Below, piece by piece: positions 41,693 to 50,514 of a stretch of 64,000 nt of DNA. The number at the start of each line of letters is the position of its first letter. Position 1 is the stretch's first letter. The DNA is taken from positions 197,435-261,434 of the forward strand of contig JAJEAN010000007.1 of the NCBI GenBank assembly GCA_022822725.1. Reading direction: 5' to 3'. The position numbers were made by a program, and so were the translations under genes. The stretch is from Candidatus Latescibacterota bacterium. Its GTDB lineage: Bacteria; JAAXHH01. Below the pieces are notes generated by a model. The model ran no database searches. It saw only the letters and a list, made by a program, of their open reading frames with translations, and was not told the origin of the DNA.

Positions 41693-42825
41693 CGAGCATG
41701 CTCCATGAGCTCACCGCAGAACTCGTATCGATCGACTCGACCAACCCCTCGCTGTCAGCGGCCGCGGCGGGCGAGAAGGAAATCGCCGCCTTCGTCACGG
41801 ACTGGTGCAGGGACCGGTCTCTCGACGTACGGATCGTGGATGCGGACGGACGTCCCAGTGTGGTTGCCGTCGCGCGGGGTACGGGGGGCGGCCGCTCGCT
41901 GATCCTGAACGGCCATCTCGATACGGTCGGCGTGGACGGCATGGACGACCCCTTCCGTCCGAGGATTGATGGAGGCAGGATGTACGGCCGAGGCGCCGGT
42001 GACATGAAGGCTTCCGTGGCGGCGATGATGGCTGCATTGGCCCGTGCGCGGACCATGGATCTCAGGGGGGACGTGGTCATGACGGCCGTTGCCGACGAAG
42101 AGGCCTACAGCGTCGGTACCACGGCCGTGCTGGACAGCGGAGTATCGGCTGACGCAGCCATCGTGACCGAGCCCACCAACGGGGAAGTCCTGGTCGCGCA
42201 CAAGGGTTTCGTCTGGGCGGATGTCATCACACGGGGCCGGGCCGCGCACGGCTCCAGGCCGGAAGACGGGATCGACGCCATCGCGAAGATGGGGACTTTC
42301 CTCCAGGGGCTCGAGCAACTGCAGGCCGAACTGCAACAACGTACAGGGGATCCGCTGCTCGGGACCGGATCGGTGCATGCATCGGTCATCGCCGGCGGCC
42401 GCGAGATGTCAAGCTATCCCGCGACGTGCCGCCTGGGCGTGGAAAGGCGCACGGTCCCGGGAGAGACGGCGCGGAGCGTGATCATCGAGCTGGAGGAAAT
42501 AGCCGAACGATGCCGTCGGGCCGATCCGGGTTTTAAGGCCACGATCGATCTGACCTTCGAACGGCGGCCGTTTTCGATCGATGCCGGTCATGAAATCGTC
42601 GAGCTGGTCAGGACAGTCGCCGCACGGACATCCGGTCGCCGGCCCCGTGTCTCCGGGAGCGCCGGCTGGATGGACGCCGCGCTGCTGAGCGGGCGCTCGA
42701 TCCCGACGGTAATCTACGGCCCGACGGGCGGCGGTTTCCATGGCGATGGCGAATGGGTGGATGTGGCGTCGATTGAAACCTGTGCCGAGGTGCTCACAGA
42801 GGTAACCAGGGGGTACTGCGCATGA
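41689..42825 (+). CDS. M20-family metallopeptidase (ArgE/DapE/acetylornithine deacetylase type)
   Basis: 378 aa from the ATG at 41689, which overlaps the kinase stop by 4 nt (ATGA). The frame is open further upstream but that part lies inside the kinase gene. Zinc ligands and catalytic residues appear as H76/D78 (LNGHLDTV), D105 (GAGDMK), E137/E138 (VADEEAY), E161 (VTEPTN) and H351 (GGGFHGDGE). The family removes acyl groups or cleaves small peptides; the substrate is not evident. Translational coupling to the kinase puts it in the same unit as the receiver-dehydrogenase. Confidence 0.88.
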   Translation: MTSMLHELTAELVSIDSTNPSLSAAAAGEKEIAAFVTDWCRDRSLDVRIVDADGRPSVVAVARGTGGGRSLILNGHLDTVGVDGMDDPFRPRIDGGRMYGRGAGDMKASVAAMMAALARARTMDLRGDVVMTAVADEEAYSVGTTAVLDSGVSADAAIVTEPTNGEVLVAHKGFVWADVITRGRAAHGSRPEDGIDAIAKMGTFLQGLEQLQAELQQRTGDPLLGTGSVHASVIAGGREMSSYPATCRLGVERRTVPGETARSVIIELEEIAERCRRADPGFKATIDLTFERRPFSIDAGHEIVELVRTVAARTSGRRPRVSGSAGWMDAALLSGRSIPTVIYGPTGGGFHGDGEWVDVASIETCAEVLTEVTRGYCA

Positions 42826-42869
42826 CCCGGTGCCCGGCGCCCATCGCCCGGAACATGGACCGGATGGTG

Positions 42870-44564
42870 TCACGTCTTCTTCCCGTACCGCTCCAGATAC
42901 CTGTTTTCCGCTTCGATCGTCCCGATGAGCAGAATCTCGCACCCGGTGGGAAGTTTCATCGACGGTGGGGGACTCACGATACTTTCCTTTCCGGTGAAAA
43001 CGGCCGCGATGTAACATCCCGTCTCCTGGTAGACCTGCGACTCGGCGATGGTCTTGCCGGCAAGTTCGCGGGGGAGTCTGACCCGGAAGAAGTTCAGCCC
43101 TTCCGTGATCATGACGATGTCGTTCCGCTTGAGCAGGTTCAGGATGATGTTGGCGCCCATGGAAGCATAGGACATGACGAAGTCGGCGCCCGCCCGGTGT
43201 AGCGCTTCCACGTTCCGTTCCTCTTTCGCCCGGGTGATGATCTGGATATCCGGCCGCAGTTTGCGGCAGTAAATCGTGAGGTAGATATTCATGTCGTCTT
43301 CATGGGACGTGATGATGACGGTGGGTGCGTCCATGAGGCCGGCCTTCTTCATGGTCTCGATATCCGCCGCGTCGCCCAGTACGTAGTGTTTTTCGTCCCG
43401 AATCCGGTCGGCCTGCTGCTCGACGATCCGGTAGTCCAGCCCTCTCTCCGCGAGCGTGCCTCCCGCGGACCGTCCCACGCGCCCGCCGCCGATGATGACG
43501 ATGGGCGGATCGGAAACGTTGTAGATGGCGAAGAGCTCATTGTAGGAAGTGATCTGGCTTTCCGTCCCCAAAAGCACCAGGATCATCCGCTCGGTCAGCG
43601 GCTTATCGGGCGCGATCACGTGGAACCTGCCGCGCTCCCACACGCCGACGACCGTGACGCCGGTCAGTTCGCGCAGACGCGTCTCGCGCAGGGTCTTGCC
43701 GATGAGCGGCGTATCCACGATACTCGCGTCTGCGACCATCAGGTCTTCGACGTTTCCGAGTACGTGTGACATGGAATCCACGCTCGAAGCGAGCCGTGCG
43801 AGCAGCTGCCCCATCTGCTGTCCCAGCTGGATCACGTGGGTGCAGCCCGCCAGTTCGAGGATATCCACGGAGTCGGGAGAATTCGCCGTGGCCAGGATGG
43901 GGATGTCCCGGTTGATATTCCGGATCGTGAAGGCGATGCTGGTATTCAGCGTGTCCTTGCCGGTGGCCACGACGAGCGCCGCCTGGTCCACGTTCGCGCG
44001 CCGGTAGGTCTCCGCGTTGTCCAGGTCGCCGTATACGACGCTGAGGCCCCGGTCGTGGAGGAGCAACGCTTCGTCCAGGTCCGGTATGATGAATACGTAA
44101 TCGTTTCCGTATTGCCTGAGTCTGGCGGCAAGCGAACTCGTCACTTCGTCGTGATGGGTGATGACCACGTGTTCCTGGAAGGTCGGTTCCAGCGCACGGG
44201 GCGCGCGCGCGATGGAATGGGCGCTGAGCCAGGGCCGGTAGATGAATTCGACAAAGGCCACGGGAAGCACGATGATCAGCGTCGTCAGACCCGTAAGCAA
44301 CACGCACAGTGAGAAAGCACGGCCCAGGTCGGTGGTGAATACGATGTCGCCGTACCCGAGCGTGGTCATCGTGACCAGCGTCCAGTAGAACCCGGTGAAC
44401 CACGTATGTTCGTGTCCCTCCATTTCCTGGAGTTGGTGGAACAGGAACGTATAGACCAGGATCAACAGGAAGAGGAAGATGAAGAACCGGTAGAAGAACT
44501 TCAGGTTTCCCGATCCGATCGTGGTGCGCAACACGCCCAGGTACTGTTTTAAGAAGGTCTGCAT
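42870..44564 (-). CDS. Potassium channel with two RCK (TrkA-N/TrkA-C) modules
   Basis: About 564 aa from the ATG at 44564; an in-frame GTG at 44600 is possible. The two-helix pore has a selectivity filter TTLGYGD between membrane segments RFFIFLFLLILVYTFLF and LCVLLTGLTTLIIVLPVAFV. Two cytoplasmic RCK modules follow: a first Rossmann unit that reads VVITHHDEVTSSLA and lacks the usual GxGxxG, and a second, PPIVIIGGGRVGRS, that has it. Each carries a TrkA-C domain. Such channels are gated by nucleotides or calcium. It runs convergent with the M20 gene and divergent from the dipeptidase. Confidence 0.9.
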   Translation of the reverse strand: MQTFLKQYLGVLRTTIGSGNLKFFYRFFIFLFLLILVYTFLFHQLQEMEGHEHTWFTGFYWTLVTMTTLGYGDIVFTTDLGRAFSLCVLLTGLTTLIIVLPVAFVEFIYRPWLSAHSIARAPRALEPTFQEHVVITHHDEVTSSLAARLRQYGNDYVFIIPDLDEALLLHDRGLSVVYGDLDNAETYRRANVDQAALVVATGKDTLNTSIAFTIRNINRDIPILATANSPDSVDILELAGCTHVIQLGQQMGQLLARLASSVDSMSHVLGNVEDLMVADASIVDTPLIGKTLRETRLRELTGVTVVGVWERGRFHVIAPDKPLTERMILVLLGTESQITSYNELFAIYNVSDPPIVIIGGGRVGRSAGGTLAERGLDYRIVEQQADRIRDEKHYVLGDAADIETMKKAGLMDAPTVIITSHEDDMNIYLTIYCRKLRPDIQIITRAKEERNVEALHRAGADFVMSYASMGANIILNLLKRNDIVMITEGLNFFRVRLPRELAGKTIAESQVYQETGCYIAAVFTGKESIVSPPPSMKLPTGCEILLIGTIEAENRYLERYGKKT

Positions 44565-44647
44565 GGCGAATCCGGGTTGGCCGGAAATGGTTCGAGTCAC
44601 GATGCGGCGGATCCTGCCGGCACCGTGCGACGCACTGCGAAGTTACC

Positions 44648-44676
44648 AGTCTAAAACCATCCCGGCATACTGTCAA
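44648..44676 (-). promoter_or_regulatory. Potassium channel promoter
   Basis: On the minus strand TTGACA (complement of 44671-44676) is 17 bp from TAGACT (complement of 44648-44653). A leader of about 75 nt follows before the ATG at 44564. Confidence 0.6.
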
Positions 44677-44686
44677 GCCAACACGG

Positions 44687-44866
44687 GAATCCCGTGGCCG
44701 AAAAGTAGAATCCCGTGGCCGAAATGTCGAATCCCGGTCCAGTCACCGGCCGAAATGTCGAATCCCGGCCGGTTCCGGCCGAGCCGCGTTCCAGTTCCCG
44801 CCCCCGAGCCCGCCCCCGCCCCCGCCCCCGCCCCCGCCCCCGCCCCCGCCCCCGCCCCCGTCCCCG
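44687..44866 (+). repeat. Composite repeat: GAATCCCG units and a CCCCCG microsatellite
   Basis: The 410-bp gap between the channel and dipeptidase genes (44601-45010) is mostly repeats. At 44687-44770, four GAATCCCG-headed units carry GGCCGAAATGTC-type sequence. At about 44800-44866 there are roughly nine CCCCCG hexamers; the minus strand is a run of G5 tracts able to form a G-quadruplex. 44867-45010 holds no clear promoter that I can name. Confidence 0.9.
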
Positions 44867-45010
44867 AGTTTTTCTCCTTGCTCCTCTGCACGCCGTTCCT
44901 GTAACCTGCCAGATGCACGCGGCCCTGCGGTCGCGGGCGGCCAGTTCCCGTCGCGGGCGACCGAAGGCCGGTACTCATCTCACCATCCACAACGAACGGA
45001 TTCGCAGACC

Positions 45011-46381
45011 ATGGACAACGTCATTTCCTACTTGGAAGGACAGCGAGCTCAGGCCCTTGAAGGCTTGAAGGACTTCCTCCGCATTCCCAGCGTGAGCACC
45101 CATCCCCACCACAGCGAGGACCTGCGCCGGTGCGCCCGGTTTCTCGCCGGCGAACTGGAACGGATCGGCATGCAAAATGTGGCCGTGAACCCCACGGCCG
45201 GCCATCCCATCGTGACGGCGGACTGGCTGGGCGCGCCCGGAAAGCCCACCGTACTCTTCTACGGGCACTACGACGTCCAGCCCGCGGAACCCTTTGAACT
45301 TTGGGAAAGCGATCCCTTCGATCCCGTGATCCGGGGCGACAACCTGTACGCCCGCGGTTCGACGGACGACAAGGGGCAGGTCTGGCTGCACGTGAAGGCC
45401 CTGGAGGCCCACCTGCGGGAGAACGGCAGCCTTCCGGTGAACGTCCGCATGCTGATCGAAGGAGAGGAAGAGGTGTCGAGCGAGAATCTGGAAGCCTACC
45501 TGGAAAGCCACAGGGAAGAACTGGCGGCGGACGTGGTGGTCATTTCCGATACGTCCATGTTCGACTACGAGCAACCTTCCATCGGATACGCCTTAAGGGG
45601 CATGGCCTACATGGAGATCAGGCTGGAGGGACCCAACAAGGACCTGCATTCGGGCATCTATGGCGGCGCGGTGCCCAACCCGCTCAATGTTCTGTCGGAG
45701 ATCCTGGCCAAGATGGTGGACGGCGACGGAAGGATTACGGTGCCCGGGTTCTACGACGACGTCCTGCCGCTGGGTGACGAAGAGCGCGAAGCACTTGCCG
45801 CGCTATCCTTCGACGAGGCGGGCTTCGCCGGTAAACTCGGCCTGCCTGAAGTCACCGGTGAAAAAGGATTCTCGGTCGTTGAGCGCCTCTGGGCCCGGCC
45901 CACCCTGGATGTAAACGGGATGCTGGGCGGGTTCACGGGCGAGGGATCGAAGACCGTGATCCCGTCAAAGGCCATGGCGAAGGTCAGCATGCGTCTCGTG
46001 CCGGACCAGGACCCCGACAAGATCGCCCGGTCGTTCGAAGATTACGTCAGAAGCCTCGCGCCAACCTCGGTCAAGGTAGAGGTCATCTGTCACGGCACGG
46101 GCAAACCGGTCCTCACGGCCCGGGACCATCCCGCGGTGAGGGCCGCCCACGCGGCCATAACGCGAGGCTTCGGGAAGGAGCCCGTCTACATCCGGGAGGG
46201 TGGGAGCATCCCGGTGGTGTCCATGTTCGAGGATCAGCTCGGCCTGCCCACGGTCCTGATGGCCTTCGGGCTGCCCGATTGCGACGCCCATGCGCCCAAC
46301 GAGAAGTTCCACCTGCCCAATTTCTACCGGGGAATCGACAGCGCGGCCTGGTTCTACGAGGAATACGGCCGGGGACATTGA
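45011..46381 (+). CDS. M20-family dipeptidase
   Basis: 456 aa, carnosinase/CNDP-like branch of M20. Zinc site residues appear in order: H86/D88 (FYGHYDVQP), D119 (GSTDDKG), E152/E153 (LIEGEEEVSSENL), and DLHSGIYGG in the dimerisation lid domain. No signal peptide, so cytoplasmic. It would release free amino acids from imported dipeptides. Convergent with the dicarboxylate/amino-acid symporter 6 nt away. Together with the symporter and the dehydrogenase fusion it suggests amino-acid use as a local theme. Confidence 0.92.
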   Translation: MDNVISYLEGQRAQALEGLKDFLRIPSVSTHPHHSEDLRRCARFLAGELERIGMQNVAVNPTAGHPIVTADWLGAPGKPTVLFYGHYDVQPAEPFELWESDPFDPVIRGDNLYARGSTDDKGQVWLHVKALEAHLRENGSLPVNVRMLIEGEEEVSSENLEAYLESHREELAADVVVISDTSMFDYEQPSIGYALRGMAYMEIRLEGPNKDLHSGIYGGAVPNPLNVLSEILAKMVDGDGRITVPGFYDDVLPLGDEEREALAALSFDEAGFAGKLGLPEVTGEKGFSVVERLWARPTLDVNGMLGGFTGEGSKTVIPSKAMAKVSMRLVPDQDPDKIARSFEDYVRSLAPTSVKVEVICHGTGKPVLTARDHPAVRAAHAAITRGFGKEPVYIREGGSIPVVSMFEDQLGLPTVLMAFGLPDCDAHAPNEKFHLPNFYRGIDSAAWFYEEYGRGH

Positions 46382-46387
46382 ACCGGC

Positions 46388-47689
46388 CTATGCGGACTGA
46401 CGGGCGGCCGCCCGTTTCTCCATGGCGTCCACCGAGGTTGCCACGGCCGCGTCGCCCGTGACGTTCACCGCGGTGCGGCACATGTCCAAGATACGGTCGA
46501 CACCGAGGATCAGCGCGATGCCCGCCGCCGGTACGCCGACGGTCTCGAGGATGATGATCAGCATGATGATACCCGCGCCGGGCACCGCGGCGGTGCCGAT
46601 GGAGGCGAGGACGGCCGTGAGGACGATCTGCAACTGGGCGGTCGTGTCGAGCCCGAGGCCGAGGGCCTGGGCGATGAACACGGCGGCCACGGCCTGGTAG
46701 AGCGCGGTGCCGTCCATGTTGATCGTGGCGCCGAGGGGCAGGACGAAGGAGGAAACCTCTTTCGTGACGCCGAGATTCCGTTGGCTTACATCCATGGTGA
46801 CGGGGAGGGTGGCCCCGCTCGAACTGGAGGAGAAGGCCAGGAGCTGGGCCGGGGCGATCCCCCGGAAGAAGCGGATGATCTTCATGTCGGAGAAGATCTT
46901 CAATAGCAGCGGGTAGGTGACGATGCCGTGGATCAGCAGGCCAACGAGGACCACCAGGCAGTAAAATCCAAGGGCGCCAAGGAGTTCGCCGACCGCGGAC
47001 AGATCGTCCCTGGCCACCTGGTTGATGGTCTTGGCGATCAGGGCGAAGACCCCTATGGGGGCGGCGACCATGATCATGTGTACGATCTGGATGATGACCG
47101 ACGTGAGCCCGCCGAAGAAGTCCACCAGGGGCTTGCCCTTGTCGGCCGGGATCAGGACCAGGGCAATGCCGAAGAGGAGGGAGAAGAAGACGACCTGGAG
47201 CATGCGCCCGTTGTTGCTCAGGGCGCCGAAGATGTTATCGGGCGTCATGTCCACGAAGACCTGCAGCGGTCCCCGGTCCTTCGCCGATTCGGCCCGTTCC
47301 ATGTCCGATTCCGCGTCGGACTGGTAGGCCGCCTGCAGCTGTTCCTGCAGCCCCTGGGGCACGCCCGTACCGGGTTTGAGCAGGTTGACCATGACGAGAC
47401 CGATGGTCACCGAGACGGTCGTCGTGATGATGTAGATGGCGATCGTCCTGCCCCCGATCCGGGACAGTTTCTTCACGTCCGACAGGGAAGCGACGCCCAT
47501 GATGAGCGAGCCCAGTACGAGGGGAACGGCGATGACCTTGAGCAGGTTCAGAAAGATGTCGCCGAAGGGCGTGATCCAGTCTTCGGTGAACTCACTCCAG
47601 CCCATGGCCGCGGAGAGTAGTCCGTACAACAGGCCCAGGATCAGGCCGATGATGATCTTCCAGTGCAGGGGCAGGCGCCACAGGTTCAT
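46388..47689 (-). CDS. Dicarboxylate/amino acid:cation symporter (DAACS family)
   Basis: 433 aa, eight membrane helices plus two re-entrant loops. The serine-rich loop FSSSSSGATLPVTMDV and the NMDGTALYQ motif, which bind cation and substrate in GltPh-type carriers, are intact. An acidic loop (SDAESDMERAESAKDR, about residues 122-137) is an insertion relative to short relatives. Likely carries glutamate, aspartate or C4-dicarboxylates with Na+ or H+. It follows the E1 beta gene after 27 nt and may be cotranscribed with it. Confidence 0.92.
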   Translation of the reverse strand: MNLWRLPLHWKIIIGLILGLLYGLLSAAMGWSEFTEDWITPFGDIFLNLLKVIAVPLVLGSLIMGVASLSDVKKLSRIGGRTIAIYIITTTVSVTIGLVMVNLLKPGTGVPQGLQEQLQAAYQSDAESDMERAESAKDRGPLQVFVDMTPDNIFGALSNNGRMLQVVFFSLLFGIALVLIPADKGKPLVDFFGGLTSVIIQIVHMIMVAAPIGVFALIAKTINQVARDDLSAVGELLGALGFYCLVVLVGLLIHGIVTYPLLLKIFSDMKIIRFFRGIAPAQLLAFSSSSSGATLPVTMDVSQRNLGVTKEVSSFVLPLGATINMDGTALYQAVAAVFIAQALGLGLDTTAQLQIVLTAVLASIGTAAVPGAGIIMLIIILETVGVPAAGIALILGVDRILDMCRTAVNVTGDAAVATSVDAMEKRAAARQSA

Positions 47690-47716
47690 ATGGTATGATC
47701 GCTCCGCGGTCTCGGT

Positions 47717-48718
47717 CTAAACGGCAACGTCGTGGAAAAGTCCCTGGACGGTGCGGACCAGTTTCGCCTCGTCGGGAATGGTTTCCGGTTCCAGCCCGGG
47801 GCTGAAGGGTACGGGGACGTCCATGGCCCCCACCCGCTTCACGGGGGCGTCCAGGTAGTCGAAGGCCTCGTCGGCGATCCGGGAGGCCAGTTCACCCGTG
47901 ACTCCGTAGCTCTGGTAGGCCTCGTCGACCACCACGGCGCGGCTGGTCTTTTCGACGGAACGAATGATCGTGTCCATATCGAGGGGCGACAGCGTCCTGG
48001 GATCCACCACCTCGGCGCTGACGCCTTCCTTCTCCAGCATGCCCGCGGCCTTGAGTGCGGTGTGCACCATGCTCGAGGTGGCGACGAGGGTCACGTCCGA
48101 CCCCTCCCGCTTTATGTCGGCCACGCCGAAGGGTATGGTGTAGTCGTCGTCATCGGGTACCGGCCCCTTCAGGCCGTACATCATCTTGTCTTCGTAAATG
48201 ACGGTGGGGTTGTCGTCGCGGATGGCGGTCTTGAGCAGTCCCTTCAGGTCGGCCGGCGTGGAGGGTATGGCCACCTTGACGCCGGGTATGTGGGACAGCC
48301 AGGCCTGCAGGCTCTGGGAGTGCTGGGCCGCGGAGGATCGTCCCGCGCCGATCGTGGTCCGAACCGTCAGCGCGCAGCTGGCCTGGCCTCCGGTCATGTA
48401 GCACATCTTGGCGGCCTGGTTGACGATCTGGTCCATGGCGATGGTAATGAAGTCGCCGAACATGATCTCGACGATGGGCCGCATGCCCGTCAGGGCTGCG
48501 CCTACGCCGGCGCCCATGATGCCCGCTTCCGAAATGGGCGTGTCCCGCACCCGGTCTTCGCCGAACTCGTCAAGCAACCCGACGGTGACCTTGAATACGC
48601 CACCCGCAGCGGCCACGTCCTCTCCCATGAAGAAGACGGTCTCGTCCCGCCTCATCTCTTCCGCGATGGCCTCGCGGACGGCTTCACCGTATGTGATCAC
48701 GCGCTCAGGCGTAGACAT
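47717..48718 (-). CDS. 2-oxoacid dehydrogenase E1 component, beta subunit
   Basis: 333 aa. The transketolase-like pyrimidine-binding domain (TYGEAVREAIAEEM, GEDVAAAGGVFKVT, DTPISEAGIMGAGVGAAL) and C-terminal domain (VVDPRTLSPLDMDTI, VVVDEAYQSYGVTGELASRI) are standard. With the alpha subunit it decarboxylates pyruvate, acetoin or branched-chain 2-oxoacids with thiamine diphosphate. The specificity is not decided; the AcoA/AcoB-like arrangement is closest by eye. Its start overlaps the alpha gene end by 14 nt. E2 and E3 genes are not adjacent. Confidence 0.93.
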   Translation of the reverse strand: MSTPERVITYGEAVREAIAEEMRRDETVFFMGEDVAAAGGVFKVTVGLLDEFGEDRVRDTPISEAGIMGAGVGAALTGMRPIVEIMFGDFITIAMDQIVNQAAKMCYMTGGQASCALTVRTTIGAGRSSAAQHSQSLQAWLSHIPGVKVAIPSTPADLKGLLKTAIRDDNPTVIYEDKMMYGLKGPVPDDDDYTIPFGVADIKREGSDVTLVATSSMVHTALKAAGMLEKEGVSAEVVDPRTLSPLDMDTIIRSVEKTSRAVVVDEAYQSYGVTGELASRIADEAFDYLDAPVKRVGAMDVPVPFSPGLEPETIPDEAKLVRTVQGLFHDVAV

Positions 48719-49724
48719 GATCGGTCACCTCGCCGGCTTCGGGATAGGGGGATTCGTTCGCAAAGGCCACGGCGTCTTCCACCCGCTTCGTGATGGTCGT
48801 ATCGATGGATTCCAGTTCGGCCTCGTCCATCATGCCCGCCTTCAGCATGCGACGGGCGAAACGGGGAATGGGGTCTTTTGCGAGCCAGGTGTCTGTTTCC
48901 TCCTGGGTCCGGTAGGTCTTTTCCGGGTCACCGTCGCCCACGTGGTGGCCGCGGTACCGGTAGGTCTTGTTCTCGATCAGGCAGGGTCCTTCGCCGGTCC
49001 GGGCCCGCTGGACCATCTCCACGGCGGTCTGGTGCACGGCGACCGCGTCGTTGCCGTCGACCACCACGGCCGGCATGTCGAAACCCGCGGCCCGTTCGGC
49101 CACGTGTTCCCTGACGGCCGTCACGTCGCTCGCGGCGGTATATTCCCCGTAATGGTTGTTTTCGCAGACGAACAGGACGGGCAGCGACCAGATGGAAGCC
49201 AGGTTGGCGGATTCCAGGAATGCGCCCTGGTTGATGGCGCCGTCGCCGAAGAAGCACACGGCCACCTGTCCGCTGCCGCGCATCTTTCCGCTCAGGGCCG
49301 CGCCGGTCGCCATGCCCATGCCGCCTCCCACGATGCCGTTGGCGCCCAGGATGCCCAGGCTCATGTCGGCGATGTGCATGGTGCCGCCCTTGCCTCGGTT
49401 GTATCCATCGACCTTGCCCATCATTTCCGCCATCATGCGGTCCACCTTGCCGCCCTTCGCGATCAGGTGCCCGTGACCCCGGTGGGTGCTGGTGAGGTAG
49501 TCGTCGTCGTTCAATGCCGAGCAGATGCCGACGGCCGAGGCTTCCTGGCCGATGTACAGGTGCGCCAGGCCGCGCATCAGGCCCTGTGTGTAGATGTCCA
49601 GAACGGCCTCCTCGAACCGCCGTATGGTCAGCATTTTGTCGTAGATCTCACGGCACAGCGGCTCGGGCAGCGGCAGCGTTCCTTCGTCGCTGGAGGTCGT
49701 GATCATCTCGAGGGATTCCGACAT
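48705..49724 (-). CDS. 2-oxoacid dehydrogenase E1 component, alpha subunit
   Basis: 339 aa. The thiamine diphosphate motif is intact: GDGAINQGAFLESANLA to FVCENN. RGHGHLIAKGG, GYNRGKGGTMHIAD and the phosphorylation-loop-like YRYRGHHVGDG are typical of PDH/acetoin dehydrogenase alpha chains. It precedes the beta subunit gene. A thiamine transporter gene lies just upstream, which fits the cofactor need. Confidence 0.94.
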   Translation of the reverse strand: MSESLEMITTSSDEGTLPLPEPLCREIYDKMLTIRRFEEAVLDIYTQGLMRGLAHLYIGQEASAVGICSALNDDDYLTSTHRGHGHLIAKGGKVDRMMAEMMGKVDGYNRGKGGTMHIADMSLGILGANGIVGGGMGMATGAALSGKMRGSGQVAVCFFGDGAINQGAFLESANLASIWSLPVLFVCENNHYGEYTAASDVTAVREHVAERAAGFDMPAVVVDGNDAVAVHQTAVEMVQRARTGEGPCLIENKTYRYRGHHVGDGDPEKTYRTQEETDTWLAKDPIPRFARRMLKAGMMDEAELESIDTTITKRVEDAVAFANESPYPEAGEVTDHVYA

Positions 49725-49784
49725 GGATCGATCGCTCCTGAACAGTGAAGGCTAACGGGATAAACGGTCTGGACGAACTGTGAC

Positions 49785-49813
49785 ATAATACGGGTGGGCC
49801 TTCGGGCAGGCAA
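49785..49813 (-). promoter_or_regulatory. Promoter for the E1 alpha/beta operon
   Basis: On the minus strand TTGCCT (complement of 49808-49813) is 17 bp from TATTAT (complement of 49785-49790), about 55 nt before the E1 alpha ATG. No TPP riboswitch-like sequence was recognised here. Confidence 0.5.
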
Positions 49814-49878
49814 GAGGAAAATCCTGTCGTCGAGGCGCAGTCGATAAAGCACGAATTCACCGGTTCCAACGATGGCAC

Positions 49879-50514
49879 TCACCCGGTCTGTGCTGGCGCG
49901 AAACCACGGTTGAGCCGGCGGACCAAAGGCGGGGCGATAAGGATCATCAGGATCGTCTCGGGGACGACAACGCTGGCATTGTACAGCAGTGCGTAGAGCC
50001 ACGGCGCCGTCCATTCCTGGAGCAACGGGGAGAGGGTGATCCCCGTATAATCCCGGACCAGTTCGTAGACCTGCCGGTTAAGTTCCGGGGGCGTGAAGGC
50101 CGCGAAGTAGACCGCGCCGGACACCACGTGGCTTGCCAGGCGGAGTACGCCGGCCGCGAGAATGCCCACCCTGGGCCAGGACGGGAAGATGCCGATGGTC
50201 CCGAGCAGCGCATAGGGCAGCAGGTAGTCCAGGAAGACTTGTATGGGATGGAGGATGACCGGATCGACGATCAGCGTGACCAGGCCCGCGGCAAGCCCCC
50301 CGGCCATGCCCGCCCTGGGTCCGTAGGTGATCGCCAGGTGGACCAGGGGCAGGATCTTGAGCGAAAGCGAGCCGCCCCACGGCAGCCGGTAAAGACGGAT
50401 GAACCCGAGGAGGACCGCAAGGGCCACGGCCACGGCCATGGCCGTCAGGCGGCGCGTGCCGGCGGCGCTATTCGCCGTCTTCGGATTCGCTTTCTTCGGG
50501 CTCGTGCCTGCCAT
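49879..50514 (-). CDS. ThiT-type thiamine transporter (ECF S component)
   Basis: 211 aa with about six membrane helices. The block YRLPWGGSLSLKILPLVHLA and the later HPIQVFLDYLLPYALLGTIG closely resemble the S-component ThiT, in which these helices line the thiamine site. S components need the shared ECF module (EcfA/EcfT), not present here. The annotated start overlaps the LON-domain gene by 47 nt; an internal ATG at 50439 (MAVAVALAVLLG) would avoid overlap. Its position just upstream of thiamine-dependent E1 genes supports the assignment. Confidence 0.75.
   Translation of the reverse strand: MAGTSPKKANPKTANSAAGTRRLTAMAVAVALAVLLGFIRLYRLPWGGSLSLKILPLVHLAITYGPRAGMAGGLAAGLVTLIVDPVILHPIQVFLDYLLPYALLGTIGIFPSWPRVGILAAGVLRLASHVVSGAVYFAAFTPPELNRQVYELVRDYTGITLSPLLQEWTAPWLYALLYNASVVVPETILMILIAPPLVRRLNRGFAPAQTG

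Noticed and set aside
44673-44990. Minus-strand frame with a long GAGAGAG peptide over the CCCCCG microsatellite
   Set aside because: The peptide is only the translation of the hexamer repeat; no start signal or family resemblance.
49725-49878. TPP riboswitch upstream of the E1 genes or the thiamine transporter
   Set aside because: I looked for the conserved CUGAGA and ACCUGAUC-type cores and did not find them.
49648-50014. Small minus-strand open frames between the E1 alpha and thiamine transporter genes
   Set aside because: They overlap both genes out of frame, have no motifs, and the E1 promoter runs through them.
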